Assembly (NCBI GenBank): GCA_017644005.1
Contig: JAEPMJ010000001.1
Coordinates: 310,001 to 374,000, forward strand
Direction: 5' to 3'
From: Rhizobiaceae bacterium
Lineage (GTDB): Bacteria; Pseudomonadota; Alphaproteobacteria; Rhizobiales; Rhizobiaceae
Length of the DNA stretch: 64,000 bases
Position 1 is the first letter of the stretch, and each line of letters opens with the position of its first letter. Made by a program: the position numbers and the translations under genes. This document shows, in pieces, positions 55,127 to 64,000 of the stretch. The notes beneath the pieces were generated by a model. It did no database searches. It worked only from the letters and a program-made list of their open reading frames with translations, and was not told where the DNA came from.

Positions 55127-56356
55127 TCAGAAGCCGCGCAGCTTGTCGATCTTGGCCGCAGCTTCCGTGAGCGCCTGTTCGGGTGTCTGATCCCCGAGAT
55201 AGATGTGCTGCAAGGCGCTGCGGGTGATTTCGATGATCTCGTCCCAACGTTCCACATTCGGTTGGAACTTGGCATATGCAAGACCGTCAGCAAACGCCTT
55301 GATGTCCTGATTCTCGGAATAGTAGGGATCTTCGACAACGCTCTTGAGGACCGGCAGCAGTCCGTCGGCCTTGTTGAATTCAAGCCTGAAATCATGCTGG
55401 AAGATGAAGTCCATGAATTTGCGGACATCGTCTTTCGCATCCGACGATTCAAACACCATTACGGAGTCCGTGATCGCCATCGTGCTCTTTTCCGACTCCA
55501 CCGGGAAAGGCAGGACCGCATATTTCAGGTCCGGCGCCTCCTCCTTGATTTGCGGAACAAGCATGGGAAACGTGAAGATCGTCCCAATCTTGCCCTGTTT
55601 GAACATGTTGAACACGTCTTCGCGGCTGTAGGCGGTCGGCGTCGGCTCGGTGCTGCCGCTGTGAACCATATCGGCATAGAGATTCGCTGCCGCGATGCCC
55701 TGTGGCGAAGCAATCGCGCTGCGACCTTCATCATCGAAGATCTGCCCGCCAAAAGACCACAGCGCGTAATAGAAGTAGACGTCGACCTCTTCCTCCTTGC
55801 CAGGCAAGCCGAAACCGAAGGTCTCGGGCAGCTTGGAGATACTGGCTGAAGCTTCCTTCAACTGGTTCCAATTTTCCGGCGGAGTTGCATCCACCTTTGA
55901 GTACAGATCCGTGTTGATCATCATTGCCCGCGCCGAAGCCGCGATCGGAAGCCCCATCAGCTTGCCGTCAATGTAGGACGGTGTGAGCATTGCCGGAATG
56001 AACTTGTCCACCAGATCTGGCGAGATGACGTTCTCAATCGGCTCGACAAGGCCCTGACTGCTGAATTCCGAAAGCCAGATCGAGGCAACGACAGACATGT
56101 CAGGTGCATTGCCGCCAGAAATGTCGGTCGTCAGCGCCTGCAGATAGTTGCTCCACGGAATAACCTCGATGGTTACGTCGATATCCGGGTTTTGCGCTTC
56201 AAAGGCCTCGACCACCCGGTCGAACGACTTTTTTGTGTTGGCCGAATACTCGCCGAGAGTGAACCGTATCTCGCCGGCTGAGGCATTCGCGGCGCCGATA
56301 GCAAGCAAGGCAGCGCTGGCTGCTAATGTCCGCGCGTATCTGAATGTTCTCTTCAT
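55127..56356 (-). CDS. Sugar ABC transporter extracellular substrate-binding protein
   Basis: The 409-residue protein has a Sec signal peptide (MKRTFRYARTLAASAALLAI, cut after ANASA near residue 27) and a family-1 (maltose-type) binding fold: IRFTLGEYSANTKKSFDRVV, FEAQNPDIDVTIEVIPWSNY and NAPDMSVVASIWLSEFSSQG. It captures a sugar or polyol in the periplasm. ATG 56356 with GGAGGA ahead is the start. It is divergent from the permease genes. Confidence 0.93.
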   Translation of the reverse strand: MKRTFRYARTLAASAALLAIGAANASAGEIRFTLGEYSANTKKSFDRVVEAFEAQNPDIDVTIEVIPWSNYLQALTTDISGGNAPDMSVVASIWLSEFSSQGLVEPIENVISPDLVDKFIPAMLTPSYIDGKLMGLPIAASARAMMINTDLYSKVDATPPENWNQLKEASASISKLPETFGFGLPGKEEEVDVYFYYALWSFGGQIFDDEGRSAIASPQGIAAANLYADMVHSGSTEPTPTAYSREDVFNMFKQGKIGTIFTFPMLVPQIKEEAPDLKYAVLPFPVESEKSTMAITDSVMVFESSDAKDDVRKFMDFIFQHDFRLEFNKADGLLPVLKSVVEDPYYSENQDIKAFADGLAYAKFQPNVERWDEIIEITRSALQHIYLGDQTPEQALTEAAAKIDKLRGF

Positions 56357-56714
56357 AAAATCCTCCTCCAATTCACCGTCAGGTACCCCTGCGCACCTTC
56401 AGGTGGGCGCCATCCTCTAGCAAGCTGATAGAAAATAATCAACGTTTCTGAAAATAATTTTCTCACCACTCGGCAGCTTCGGCTAAAGCGACCTTCCATC
56501 TCATATCAACGCATTTCACAGCTAACATACTGTTTTATCTGCCTTTCATTTCGCTGCTCTACGCCCATTCCGCCGGATTTCCGCCCTCGCCCAAGTCCAG
56601 CTTTCGCGCCTGTTTCATGTTGAAAAATTTCATACCAGCCAAAATATGTTGACAAACTTACATTGGTGGGAAAGGCTGGTACGTGCAAATTGTGAGAGTG
56701 GGGCCGCGATAAAA
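56357..56714. promoter_or_regulatory. Divergent control region of the split sugar ABC system
   Basis: This 358-base gap holds promoters for the binding-protein operon and the permease operon. Symmetric AT-rich sites are GAAAAT-A-ATTTTC at 56450-56462 and overlapping TTTCA-TGT-TGAAA / TGAAA-AA-TTTCA at 56613-56632. Repeated TGAAA/TTTCA half-sites on both sides suggest binding by one of the RpiR-type regulators encoded in the cluster. No genes are seen. Confidence 0.5.
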
Positions 56715-57590
56715 ATGACTGCGAGGCTCGGGTTCAACCCCTACCTTTTGATGCTGCCAGGCCTCCTGATCAGCGGGCTGGTCATCCTGTGGCCCCTCGG
56801 GCAGCTTTTTCTGCTTTCGATCAGCGAGGTGAATCGCTTCGGGCAGATCCTGGGGCCCGGCGGTTTCGGCAATTATGCGCAAGTGCTGTCGGATCCACTG
56901 CTTTATGAATCTCTGTGGCGCACGGTGATATGGACCGTGGGGATCGTCGGGGGCACTTTTGTGCTGGCTTTGCCGATTTCGATGGCCTTGAGCCAGGATT
57001 TCATCGGCAGAGGCCTCGCGCGCCTTCTCGTCATGCTGCCCTGGGCCATATCGCTTGCAATGCTGGCAATCGTCGGCCGCTGGGCACTCAACGGCGAAAG
57101 CGGGACACTCAATATGGTTCTCGGCGACCTGGGCTTGATAAGCTCCAATATCGCATGGCTCGGCCAGGCCGATACAGCGTTTCCGGTGCAGATCATCCTC
57201 GGCATCATCGCCACATTGCCATTCACCACGACAGTGCTGATCGGCGGCCTTTCATCAATACCGACCGACATCTACGAGGTCGCAAAAATCGAGGGCGCCG
57301 GCTGGTTCTCCACGTTCCGGCGGCTGACGCTTCCACTCCTGCGCCCCTTCATCAATATCGCCATCGTGCTGAACACGATCTATGTTTTCAATTCGTTTCC
57401 GATCATCTGGGCCACGACGCAGGGCGGACCGGCGAACTCGACCGACATTCTCGTAACCTATCTCTACAAACTGGCGTTCAGGTTCGGGCGTGTCGGCGAG
57501 GCCGCGGTCCTTTCCCTGGTGATGTTCGCGCTGCTTCTGATCTTCACCCTGATCTATGTCCGGCTGACGACGCGAGGCGATGAACAATGA
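56715..57590 (+). CDS. Sugar ABC transporter permease (MalF/UgpA type)
   Basis: The 291-residue protein has six membrane segments, beginning YLLMLPGLLISGLVILWPLG, and the EAA loop DIYEVAKIEGAGWFSTFRRL (about residue 190) followed by LPLLRPFINIAIVLNTIYVF. It forms the inner-membrane channel with the following permease. ATG 56715 lies at the start of homology, though the ribosome site is weak; an earlier ATG at 56646 is in frame. The next gene overlaps it by four bases. Confidence 0.9.
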   Translation: MTARLGFNPYLLMLPGLLISGLVILWPLGQLFLLSISEVNRFGQILGPGGFGNYAQVLSDPLLYESLWRTVIWTVGIVGGTFVLALPISMALSQDFIGRGLARLLVMLPWAISLAMLAIVGRWALNGESGTLNMVLGDLGLISSNIAWLGQADTAFPVQIILGIIATLPFTTTVLIGGLSSIPTDIYEVAKIEGAGWFSTFRRLTLPLLRPFINIAIVLNTIYVFNSFPIIWATTQGGPANSTDILVTYLYKLAFRFGRVGEAAVLSLVMFALLLIFTLIYVRLTTRGDEQ

Positions 57591-58414
57591 CAATGAGCCG
57601 CGAAAAAAGATCCGTTCTCATATGGCTCGGCCTGCTTCCGATATTCGCCGTAACGCTATTTCCGTTCCTGGTGATGATCCTGACGGCGATCAAACCCAAA
57701 GACGAAGTCTTCGAACGAAGCTGGATTCCGAGCAGAATCGCGTTTGAGAATTTTGCGGCAATGTGGACACAGACCGGGTTTGGACGCGCCCTCGTGAACT
57801 CGCTCTACGTGTCCACTCTGGCAACCATTCTGGCAATTATGATCGCCATCCCCGCCGGCTACGCACTCTCCCGCTACCGCTTCATCGGCAGAAGTTCGTC
57901 ACGCCGTTTCCTGCTGATCACCCAAATGCTGTCACCGATTGTGCTGGTGCTCGGCATCTTCAGGCTGCTGGTCATTTTTGGCGTTCTCAATGACGTCAAC
58001 GTTGTCGCCGTGCTTTATGCCGGATTTAACATCGCCTTTTCGGTTTGGATGCTTGAGAGCTATTTTTCAACGATTCCGCGAGACCTTGAAGAGGCCGCCT
58101 GGATGGAAGGAGCGTCTCGCTCGAAAACCCTATTCAAAGTGTTTTTGCCGCTTGCTCTGCCGGCAATCACCGTGACCGCACTCTTCACTTTTGTGAATTC
58201 GTGGAACGAGTTCGTTATCGCGCTGACGATGTTGCGGCGGGAAGATGATTTCACGCTGCCAATACAGATCCTCTCGATCGTTTCGGGCCGCTACGCGGTG
58301 GACTGGCATCTGGTCATGGCGGCGGCTTTCTGTGCAACGCTGCCGGTCGCGATCGCCTTTGCCTGGATGCAAAAATACATGCTGCGCGGTCTGACTGCGG
58401 GAGCAGTCAAATAG
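57587..58414 (+). CDS. Sugar ABC transporter permease (MalG/UgpE type)
   Basis: The 275-residue protein has six membrane segments, the carbohydrate-permease block LFPFLVMILTAIKPKDEVF near the start, GYALSRYRFIGR (about residue 88) and the EAA loop LEEAAWMEGASRSKTLFKVF (about 163), then FVNSWNEFVIAL. It completes the channel with the MalF-type subunit. Confidence 0.93.
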   Translation: MTMSREKRSVLIWLGLLPIFAVTLFPFLVMILTAIKPKDEVFERSWIPSRIAFENFAAMWTQTGFGRALVNSLYVSTLATILAIMIAIPAGYALSRYRFIGRSSSRRFLLITQMLSPIVLVLGIFRLLVIFGVLNDVNVVAVLYAGFNIAFSVWMLESYFSTIPRDLEEAAWMEGASRSKTLFKVFLPLALPAITVTALFTFVNSWNEFVIALTMLRREDDFTLPIQILSIVSGRYAVDWHLVMAAAFCATLPVAIAFAWMQKYMLRGLTAGAVK

Positions 58415-58524
58415 TCTCAGCAGGTTGCCCAAAAGTGCGCATCCAACGGATGCCGATACAGCCGGGCATTGTACCCGTTGAAACCCGCGACGATTGAAAC
58501 TTGACCCTTATCAGGACTGGTATT

Positions 58525-59307
58525 TTGACGATATTCGACCGCTTCAAACTCGATGGAAAAACCGCTCTGGTGACTGGCGGCAGCCGCGGGTTGGGCCTGG
58601 AGATAGCCAAGGCAATTTCAGACGCAGGCGCAAAAGTCATCATCTGCGGCCGTAGCCAGTCTTCTCTCGACGAGGCGATGGCCTCGTTCGCGGGGAAAGA
58701 ACGCAAAGTTTCGGCATTCAAAGCGGATTTTGCATCTCCGGCTGCCGCCGAAAGTGCTTTCCGCCAATGCCTCGATACGTTCGGAACCGTTGATATTCTG
58801 GTCAACAATCTCGGCGGCCGGGGCGGCGCGACGCCACTCCATGAACAGAGTCTGGAAGATTGGCAGGCCGCGATGGATCTCAATCTGACGACCTGTTTCC
58901 TGGGCATGCGAGAAATCGGGGGTGCGATGATCAAAGCAGGCAGGAGCGGACGTATCATCAACATCTCATCCATGAACGCCTTTGTCGCAAACCGCGGCAT
59001 AGGGGGGCGATCCTATGAAGCGGCAAAGGCGGCCGTGGTACAGTTGACTCGGGCTGCCGCCGCCGACTGGGCGCCACATGGGGTCAACGTCAACGCCATT
59101 TGCCCCGGCCTGTTCATGACCGATGCCAACAAGAGCTGGAGCGAGTCCAACCCGGACGTCATCGAGACTTTGCTTTCGGCAATACCGATGGAGCGGGCGG
59201 GGCGACCGGAAGAAATCGGACCGCTGGCTGTCTTCCTGGCCAGCCCGGCAGCAAATTACATTACCGGCTCAACCTTCATGATCGATGGCGGCTATACGCT
59301 GTGGTAA
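58525..59307 (+). CDS. Short-chain dehydrogenase (gluconate 5-dehydrogenase-like)
   Basis: The 260-residue SDR has the family start FDRFKLDGKTALVTGGSRGL (about residue 4), the NNLGG variant of NNAG (about 92), ISSMNAF (about 143) and SYEAAKAAVVQLTRAAAADW (about 157, YxxxK), and the C-terminal ITGSTFMIDGGYT. The FxL-x-GKxALVTGG N-terminus is typical of sugar-acid and polyol dehydrogenases. No ATG is near; TTG 58525 has AGGA ahead, TTG 58501 is the alternative. It follows the permease genes and probably oxidises the imported sugar or polyol. Confidence 0.9.
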   Translation: MTIFDRFKLDGKTALVTGGSRGLGLEIAKAISDAGAKVIICGRSQSSLDEAMASFAGKERKVSAFKADFASPAAAESAFRQCLDTFGTVDILVNNLGGRGGATPLHEQSLEDWQAAMDLNLTTCFLGMREIGGAMIKAGRSGRIINISSMNAFVANRGIGGRSYEAAKAAVVQLTRAAAADWAPHGVNVNAICPGLFMTDANKSWSESNPDVIETLLSAIPMERAGRPEEIGPLAVFLASPAANYITGSTFMIDGGYTLW

Positions 59308-59616
59308 GCGGCACCCCGGCCGGCGCGATGATGAGCCGGCTCACATCCGTGACCCCAAGATAGACGGCAGCGCGGGAAACTCGCCCGCCGACGACCCGGT
59401 AGCTGATTGCCATTGGGCCCCCGCATGGTAGAATTGTCTGGTGCATGGCCTCTGCGCGTGAGTTGTTCTGTTCAGGCGCCGTAATGCGTCAAGTGCGCCA
59501 ACGGAGGAAGTAGCCGCGACCGGTTTAATCGCCGGGTAGCAGTTGATCCGACTGGCTTTCGTTTTTCCCGAGGAACAGAGGGATCGCATCCGATCCGGTG
59601 CGACTTCCGCGGTCAT
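59308..59616. other. Gene-free stretch between the SDR and second RpiR gene
   Basis: No coding frame with a recognisable product is present on either strand over these 309 bases. It probably carries the promoter of the RpiR gene. I see no clear palindrome or terminator. Confidence 0.4.
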
Positions 59617-60498
59617 ATGAACAAGGCGCTCGACATCGTTGCTGAGTTGTATCGCCTCGCGGAAGACGGCAGTAAGCTCGATCGTCACCTTGCCAAACTG
59701 GTTTTGGCCGATCCGGAATTCTTCATTCATGAAGCGATCGCGAAGATCGCTGAGCGTGCGCAAGTCAGCGAACCGACCGTCACGCGATTCTGCCGATCGC
59801 TCGGGCTCGATGGAACGCGCGAATTCAAAGTGAAACTGGCGCAGGCACTGGCGGTCGGAGCCCGGTTTCTTCAGGTCGCAGATCCCGATCGGGGAACTAC
59901 CAATCGGCGTGTTCCAGATACAATCGCCGCTTCTGCACACGGAGCGATCGATGCTGTGTGCAAAGGGATCGACGTCGGCAAGCTGAGCAATGCAGCCGAC
60001 GCCATCATAGCGGCGCGACTGATACGCGTTTATGGCTCAGGAGGGTCATCCTCGATGGCCGCCGTCGAGCTCGAAACCCGGCTTTTCCGCTTTGGATTAC
60101 CCGTCGTTGCAAGTGTGGATGGCGAAATCCAACGTATGACTGCATCTGTCGCGGACCCTAAAACCGTGATCGTTGCGTTCTCGATATCCGGTCAGTTGCA
60201 GTCGATCATCGATGCGCTCTCGATCGCAAGGCACTACGGCGCGACCACCATTGCCGTCACCGCACCGGAGTCCGAGATCGCAGCGGCCGCCGAAATGGTA
60301 TTTCCCTTTCACATCGACGAAGGGGAAAATGTCTACCGCCCGTCCCCCGCTCGCTACGGCATACTCGCCTTTGTCGACATTCTGTCGATGATCATCGCCG
60401 AAAAGCTCGGCCCCCAGGTTGTTGAAAGCATGCGCCGCATCAAACATCAGCTCAACGTGATGGAACACCGCGATCCACAATTTCCGCTTGGAGACTAG
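59617..60498 (+). CDS. MurR/RpiR family transcriptional regulator (paralogue of the protein at 53066)
   Basis: The 293-residue protein has the RpiR helix-turn-helix (IAKIAERAQVSEPTVTRFCR, about residue 40) and SIS domain (VYGSGGSSSMAAVELETRLF, about 137; VAFSISGQLQSIIDALSIAR, about 185). It matches the protein at 53066 in length, in IQRMTA, IDALSIARxYGA and the closing PLGD, so the two arose by duplication. It faces guaA convergently, with a tctA fragment between. Its targets may include the sugar cluster or the HexR-like site at 46666. Confidence 0.92.
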   Translation: MNKALDIVAELYRLAEDGSKLDRHLAKLVLADPEFFIHEAIAKIAERAQVSEPTVTRFCRSLGLDGTREFKVKLAQALAVGARFLQVADPDRGTTNRRVPDTIAASAHGAIDAVCKGIDVGKLSNAADAIIAARLIRVYGSGGSSSMAAVELETRLFRFGLPVVASVDGEIQRMTASVADPKTVIVAFSISGQLQSIIDALSIARHYGATTIAVTAPESEIAAAAEMVFPFHIDEGENVYRPSPARYGILAFVDILSMIIAEKLGPQVVESMRRIKHQLNVMEHRDPQFPLGD

Positions 60499-60533
60499 GG
60501 GGCAGTCGGCGGCCCATCGAGAGCCTTTCCAGC

Positions 60534-60720
60534 CCTGGTTACCTGATGAACACGTTCAGATATTCCGCAGCCCGGATGCTGATGGGTCTATTCCTCGGCC
60601 CGGTGCTTGAGCAGCATTTCAGTCGGGCCCGGCATTTCTCGCGCGGTCACTTGCGAGCCTTCTGGAATCGACCGATCAGTGCCGCATTCCTCGCTTGTAC
60701 CGTGGCGCAGCGGAATGGCC
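60534..60720 (+). pseudogene. C-terminal fragment of a tripartite tricarboxylate transporter permease (tctA remnant)
   Basis: In the frame of ATG 60546 the bases encode GYLMNTFRYSAARMLMGLFL, GPVLEQHFSRARHFSRG and RAFWNRPISAAFLACTVA. This is the hallmark C-terminus of TctA permeases (GYLM..., LGPxLE..., TRPISA...). The preceding roughly 440 residues are absent; the fragment begins some 35 bases after the RpiR stop and runs up to the guaA 3-prime end. It is a remnant left by deletion. Confidence 0.8.
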
Positions 60721-60721
60721 C

Positions 60722-62275
60722 CTATTCCCACTCGATCGTGCCTGGCGGCTTGGAGGTAACGTCGTAGACAACGCGGTTGATGCCCTGCACCTCGTTGATG
60801 ATGCGAGTGGCAGCCGCCCCGAGGAACTCCATGTCGTAGTGATAGAAATCCGCCGTCATGCCGTCGACCGAAGTGACGGCGCGCAACGCGCAGACGTATT
60901 CATAGGTGCGCCCGTCGCCCATCACACCGACCGTCTGCACCGGCAAGAGCACAGCGAAAGCCTGCCAGATCGCATCGTAGAGGCCTGCTTTTCTGATCTC
61001 GTCGAGGTAGATGGCGTCGGCCTCGCGCAGGATGTCCAGCTTTTCGCGCGTCACCCCGCCAGGGCAGCGAATGGCGAGGCCCGGCCCCGGGAACGGGTGG
61101 CGGCCAATGAAGTGATCGGGCAGACCAAGTTCGGCGCCAAGCGCCCTCACCTCGTCCTTGAAGAGCTCGCGCAGCGGCTCCACCAGCTTCATGTTCATGC
61201 GTTCGGGCAGGCCGCCGACATTGTGGTGCGACTTGATCGTGACGGAAGGTCCACCTGAGAATGACACGCTTTCGATGACGTCAGGGTAGAGCGTACCCTG
61301 AGCCAGGAAATCCGCGCCGCCGAGCTTCTTTGCTTCTTCCTCGAACACTTCGATGAAGAGTCGGCCGATCGTCTTTCGCTTGGTTTCGGGGTCAGCCTCC
61401 CCCTCCAACGCGTTTACGAACCGGTCCGAAGCATCGACCAGGATCAGCGGCAGATTGTAATGCTCGCGGAACATGGCAACGACATCGGCCGCTTCGTTCT
61501 TTCGCATCAGGCCGTGATCAACGAGAATGCATGTCAGCTGGTCGCCCACGGCTTCGTGGATCAGAAGTGCTGCGACGGAGGAATCCACGCCGCCAGAGAG
61601 CGCGCAAATGACCTTGCCGCCTCCAACCTGCTCGCGGATTTGCTCGATGGCCCGCTCGCGATAGGCGGCCATCGTCCAGTTGCCTTCAATGCCGGCGATG
61701 TTGTGGACGAAATTGGCCAGGAGCTTCGCCCCGTCCGGCGTGTGCACCACTTCCGGGTGGAACTGGACGGCGTAATATTTGCGCTCTTCGTCGGCGATCG
61801 CGGCAAAGGGCGCCCCGGTGGAAGTGCCGACCACACGGAAGCCCGGCGGCAACTCCGTCACGCGGTCGCCATGGCTCATCCAGACCTGGTGGCGCGTGCC
61901 CTTGGCCCAGACATCCTCGAACAGCGCGCAATCGTCGGCGATATCCAGAAAGGCGCGGCCGAATTCGCGGTGATGGCCGCCCTCCACCTTGCCGCCAAGC
62001 TGGGAGCAGATTGCCTGTTCGCCATAACAAATGCCAAGCACGGGAACGCCTGACGAAAAGACGATGTCGGGGGCGCGTGGCGATCCGATGTCCACCGTGG
62101 AGGCCGGGCCGCCGGACAGGATGACCGCGCGAGGCCCGATCCTGTGGAATGCCTCTTCGGCGCTCTGGAAGGGAACGATTTCGGAATGGACGCCCGCTTC
62201 GCGCACCCGACGTGCAATCAGCTGGGTGACCTGGCTGCCGAAATCGACGATGAGGATGGTGTCTGTGGTGCTCAT
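60722..62275 (-). CDS. guaA: GMP synthase (glutamine-hydrolysing)
   Basis: GuaA aminates XMP to GMP. The 517-residue protein has the class I glutaminase domain ([20 protein letters not shown], about residue 73, catalytic Cys; [10 protein letters not shown], about 170, His-Glu), the ATP pyrophosphatase loop [15 protein letters not shown] (about 222) and the C-terminal dimerisation domain ending [14 protein letters not shown]. It is full length and conserved. It is a housekeeping gene at the end of the accessory stretch. Confidence 0.98.
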   Translation of the reverse strand: MSTTDTILIVDFGSQVTQLIARRVREAGVHSEIVPFQSAEEAFHRIGPRAVILSGGPASTVDIGSPRAPDIVFSSGVPVLGICYGEQAICSQLGGKVEGGHHREFGRAFLDIADDCALFEDVWAKGTRHQVWMSHGDRVTELPPGFRVVGTSTGAPFAAIADEERKYYAVQFHPEVVHTPDGAKLLANFVHNIAGIEGNWTMAAYRERAIEQIREQVGGGKVICALSGGVDSSVAALLIHEAVGDQLTCILVDHGLMRKNEAADVVAMFREHYNLPLILVDASDRFVNALEGEADPETKRKTIGRLFIEVFEEEAKKLGGADFLAQGTLYPDVIESVSFSGGPSVTIKSHHNVGGLPERMNMKLVEPLRELFKDEVRALGAELGLPDHFIGRHPFPGPGLAIRCPGGVTREKLDILREADAIYLDEIRKAGLYDAIWQAFAVLLPVQTVGVMGDGRTYEYVCALRAVTSVDGMTADFYHYDMEFLGAAATRIINEVQGINRVVYDVTSKPPGTIEWE

Positions 62276-62333
62276 GGCGAGGCTCTAGAGAAAGTTGCGA
62301 TTCGGCGCAATGGCGGCACATCGCCGCTTGCCG

Positions 62334-62783
62334 TCACTCCACGTCTTTGGCCTCGTCTGTCATCGATCTCAACGCCCGCATCAGTGTCTCGAACGCTTCG
62401 GCACCGAGGAGGCTGCGGTATCCGGCCTCGATTTCGCCTTTGATGCGGTCGGCATCGCGCATGGCATGCAGTCCGGCGGCCGTATGGCGTACGATACGCG
62501 AGCGGCTGTCTTTCGGGTCGGGCGCGCGCTCCAGAATGCCCTCGCCCTGCAGCCCGTCTATGAGCTGCTGCACGGCCTGTTTGGAAATGCCCATGCGCGC
62601 AATGACGACCGCTTGCGGTGTGCCGCCGCGGGCAATGTGTCCGAGCAGGTTTGCCCGGGCGTCGGTGAACCAGTCATGGCCCGCCGCGCGCATCGCCTCC
62701 ACAAATCGCGCCTGCCACTGCCGGTTCGCCAGCCAGAGGCGCCAGCCCAGGTGATCCGGCAATGTCTGCTCATTTTTCGTCAA
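62334..62783 (-). CDS. MarR family transcriptional regulator
   Basis: The 149-residue protein has the MarR winged helix ARGGTPQAVVIARMGISKQA (about residue 51), VQQLIDGLQGEGILERAPDP and the wing KDSRSRIVRHTAAGLHAM. It probably regulates itself or the adjacent genes; the nucleosidase-like gene upstream on the same strand is 69 bases away. The ligand is unknown. Confidence 0.88.
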   Translation of the reverse strand: MTKNEQTLPDHLGWRLWLANRQWQARFVEAMRAAGHDWFTDARANLLGHIARGGTPQAVVIARMGISKQAVQQLIDGLQGEGILERAPDPKDSRSRIVRHTAAGLHAMRDADRIKGEIEAGYRSLLGAEAFETLMRALRSMTDEAKDVE

Positions 62784-62852
62784 GTTACTTGACCGAGATG
62801 GAAAGCCGCGCGCGACTTACCGGTATCGACTACCCCAACGCGGCCGGATTGC

Positions 62853-63500
62853 CTAAAGCCTGATCGCGCCGTCCGCGATAGCCGCCTCAAGCTGGCCGAC
62901 CGCTTCGGCCAGCTTGCGGTCGATGACGTGGAGATACTCGGTCCAGTCACTGACATGGGCGAGTTCTGCCGCACCATCGGAAATGCCGCGCAGCGCGACC
63001 AGAGGCACATCGAAGCGCTGGCAGGCACGCAATACGGCAAAGGTCTCCATATCGACCATGTCGGCGTCGATCGTGTCATATGCCGCGCCCGAGACGACGT
63101 TTGCACCGGTGGAAAGCGTCGCCTCGGCGATGCCCGGGATGCGCAGCGGCAGGTCGATCGTCGGCGGCAGATCAAGAAACGGCGTTAAACCCTTCGGAAA
63201 TCCCAGAGCACTGGCATCCATGTCGCGGTAGGACACTGCAGTTGCCTGGTAAACTCCGGTCTGCTCAAGCGACCGGCTGCCTGCGGACCCGAGCGACACC
63301 ACCAGATCCGGCAAGATTGTATTTGCGCGCAGTTCTGCGAGAGCCATAGCCAGTCCGACGCCGGCCTCGACCGGGCCGACGCCGGTCATCAGAGGGGTGA
63401 AAAGCTCTCGAAGCCGCGGACCGTATTCAGCGTCGGCGGCCATCACGAACAGGAGCTGCCTGCCGCCAACAGGTGCAAGCAGCGATGCCGGGTCGCTCAT
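62853..63500 (-). CDS. 5-prime-methylthioadenosine/S-adenosylhomocysteine nucleosidase family protein
   Basis: The 215-residue protein has the nucleoside phosphorylase fold: FVMAADAEYG near the start (active-site acidic residue), LVVSLGSAGSRSLEQTGVYQ (about residue 66), DADMVDMETFAVLRACQRFD (about 150, ribose-binding Met-Glu) and VALRGISDGA (about 170, catalytic Asp). It hydrolyses the glycosidic bond of methylthioadenosine or adenosylhomocysteine, or a related nucleoside. It overlaps the thioesterase gene by four bases. Confidence 0.88.
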   Translation of the reverse strand: MSDPASLLAPVGGRQLLFVMAADAEYGPRLRELFTPLMTGVGPVEAGVGLAMALAELRANTILPDLVVSLGSAGSRSLEQTGVYQATAVSYRDMDASALGFPKGLTPFLDLPPTIDLPLRIPGIAEATLSTGANVVSGAAYDTIDADMVDMETFAVLRACQRFDVPLVALRGISDGAAELAHVSDWTEYLHVIDRKLAEAVGQLEAAIADGAIRL

Positions 63501-63961
63501 CCTGAAATGCCCTTGCGATCGCGGACTGTCATGATCGTCCCTGTCATTGTCGCGAATAGCCTGGCATCGCCATCCGGACCGTAGGCATAGGCTTGTCCGT
63601 CTGCGACCATGATCGTTCGGCCCGGTTTGGTGACCGATCCACGGAACAGAAACCGCTCGCCCTTGCCGGGCGCCAGCAAGTTCACCTTGAACTCGATGGT
63701 CAGCACCGCGGCATCGGATGGCATCAGCGAGAAGGCCGCGTAGCCGCAGGCGGAATCGAGCGCAGTGGAAACGATACCCGCATGAAGGAAGCCGTGCTGC
63801 TGCGTGAATGCCGGATCGAACGGCATTTCTATTTCCACGGTGCCGGGCGTCACGCGCGTCAGTTCGGCGCTCAAAGTGGCCATTACCTTCTGGCGTGCAA
63901 AGCTCTCACGCACACGACTTTCGAAATCTCTGTCGGCGACGCGGATGTCTTTCTGCGCCAT
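63497..63961 (-). CDS. PaaI-family (hotdog) thioesterase
   Basis: The 154-residue hotdog-fold protein has the family core QQHGFLHAGIVSTALDSACG (about residue 53; HGxxxG-type active loop with Asp) and VLTIEFKVNLLAPGKGERFL (about 83). It hydrolyses acyl-CoA thioesters. AGGAGG lies five bases before ATG 63961; a GTG at 63967 is also in frame. It is co-translated with the nucleosidase-like gene. Confidence 0.88.
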   Translation of the reverse strand: MAQKDIRVADRDFESRVRESFARQKVMATLSAELTRVTPGTVEIEMPFDPAFTQQHGFLHAGIVSTALDSACGYAAFSLMPSDAAVLTIEFKVNLLAPGKGERFLFRGSVTKPGRTIMVADGQAYAYGPDGDARLFATMTGTIMTVRDRKGISG

Positions 63962-64000
63962 GCTCACCTCCTGCCGGACGTGAGCCGGTTATCGCAGAGG

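Noticed and set aside
60546..60767. A 73-codon open frame as a small membrane protein gene.
   Set aside because: Its sequence is the C-terminus of TctA and its last codons run into the guaA 3-prime end, so it is a decayed fragment and not a small gene.

Overview
The window is a GC-rich, gene-dense chromosomal segment from an alphaproteobacterium, most likely a Rhizobiales (Hyphomicrobiales) heterotroph. The main grounds are the many binding-protein-dependent ABC and TRAP uptake systems, each embedded with its own catabolic enzymes and a GntR, RpiR, MarR or TetR regulator, and the style of the ThiC, Hpd, HmgA and GuaA proteins. No tRNA, rRNA, CRISPR array, insertion sequence or phage gene was recognised. 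Three degraded gene remnants show ongoing gene loss.

Layout: (1) 1-1663 holds the end of a sugar ABC ATPase and an AGE-family sugar isomerase. (2) 1998-6340 is thiamine metabolism: thiD on the plus strand faces a TPP-riboswitch-led thiC-thiM-thiE operon on the minus strand; no thiazole synthesis genes are present. (3) 6488-8079 is an ECF41-type sigma factor behind a flavodoxin-like protein, with an ECF41-like promoter in front of both. (4) 8229-11749 holds a methyltransferase, a threonine-dehydratase-like PLP enzyme and an acyl-CoA synthetase. (5) 11886-22139 is a tyrosine/homogentisate module: TRAP transporter (dctPQM), hmgA and fahA on the minus strand, and divergently an AstE-like hydrolase, hpd, an FMN alpha-hydroxy-acid oxidase, RidA and a MarR regulator, followed by a fragment of a VOC-family gene.

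(6) 22448-32276 is one long minus-strand operon: GntR regulator, full dipeptide-type ABC transporter, an AstE-like zinc hydrolase, an amidohydrolase and a DUF885 metal hydrolase. (7) 32416-35003 holds an aldo-keto reductase, an SDR and its probable TetR repressor with a clear palindromic operator. (8) 35086-46444 pairs a tandem-winged-helix GntR regulator and a signal-less binding-protein paralogue (minus) with a divergent operon: Tat-exported binding protein, two permeases, ATPase, asparaginase, dihydropyrimidinase, PgdA-like deacetylase, a small CxxC protein and a COG0523 metallochaperone GTPase. This is the best candidate for an undescribed pathway, probably uptake and stepwise hydrolysis of a cyclic amide or imide.

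(9) 46666-51472 is an operon behind a HexR-like operator: MlrC/M81 protein, D-threonine-aldolase/D-serine-dehydratase-like enzyme, dgoK, a broken dgoA, RidA and an NTF2-like protein. (10) 51497-60498 is a split sugar ABC transporter: binding protein, ATPase, RpiR and an aldehyde dehydrogenase on one strand, two permeases and an SDR on the other, plus a second RpiR paralogue, followed by a fragment of tctA. (11) 60722-63961 holds guaA, a MarR regulator, an MTA/SAH-nucleosidase-like protein and a PaaI thioesterase.

A feature shared across systems is a GC-rich stem-loop directly after each of the four exported binding-protein genes that is followed by other transporter genes.
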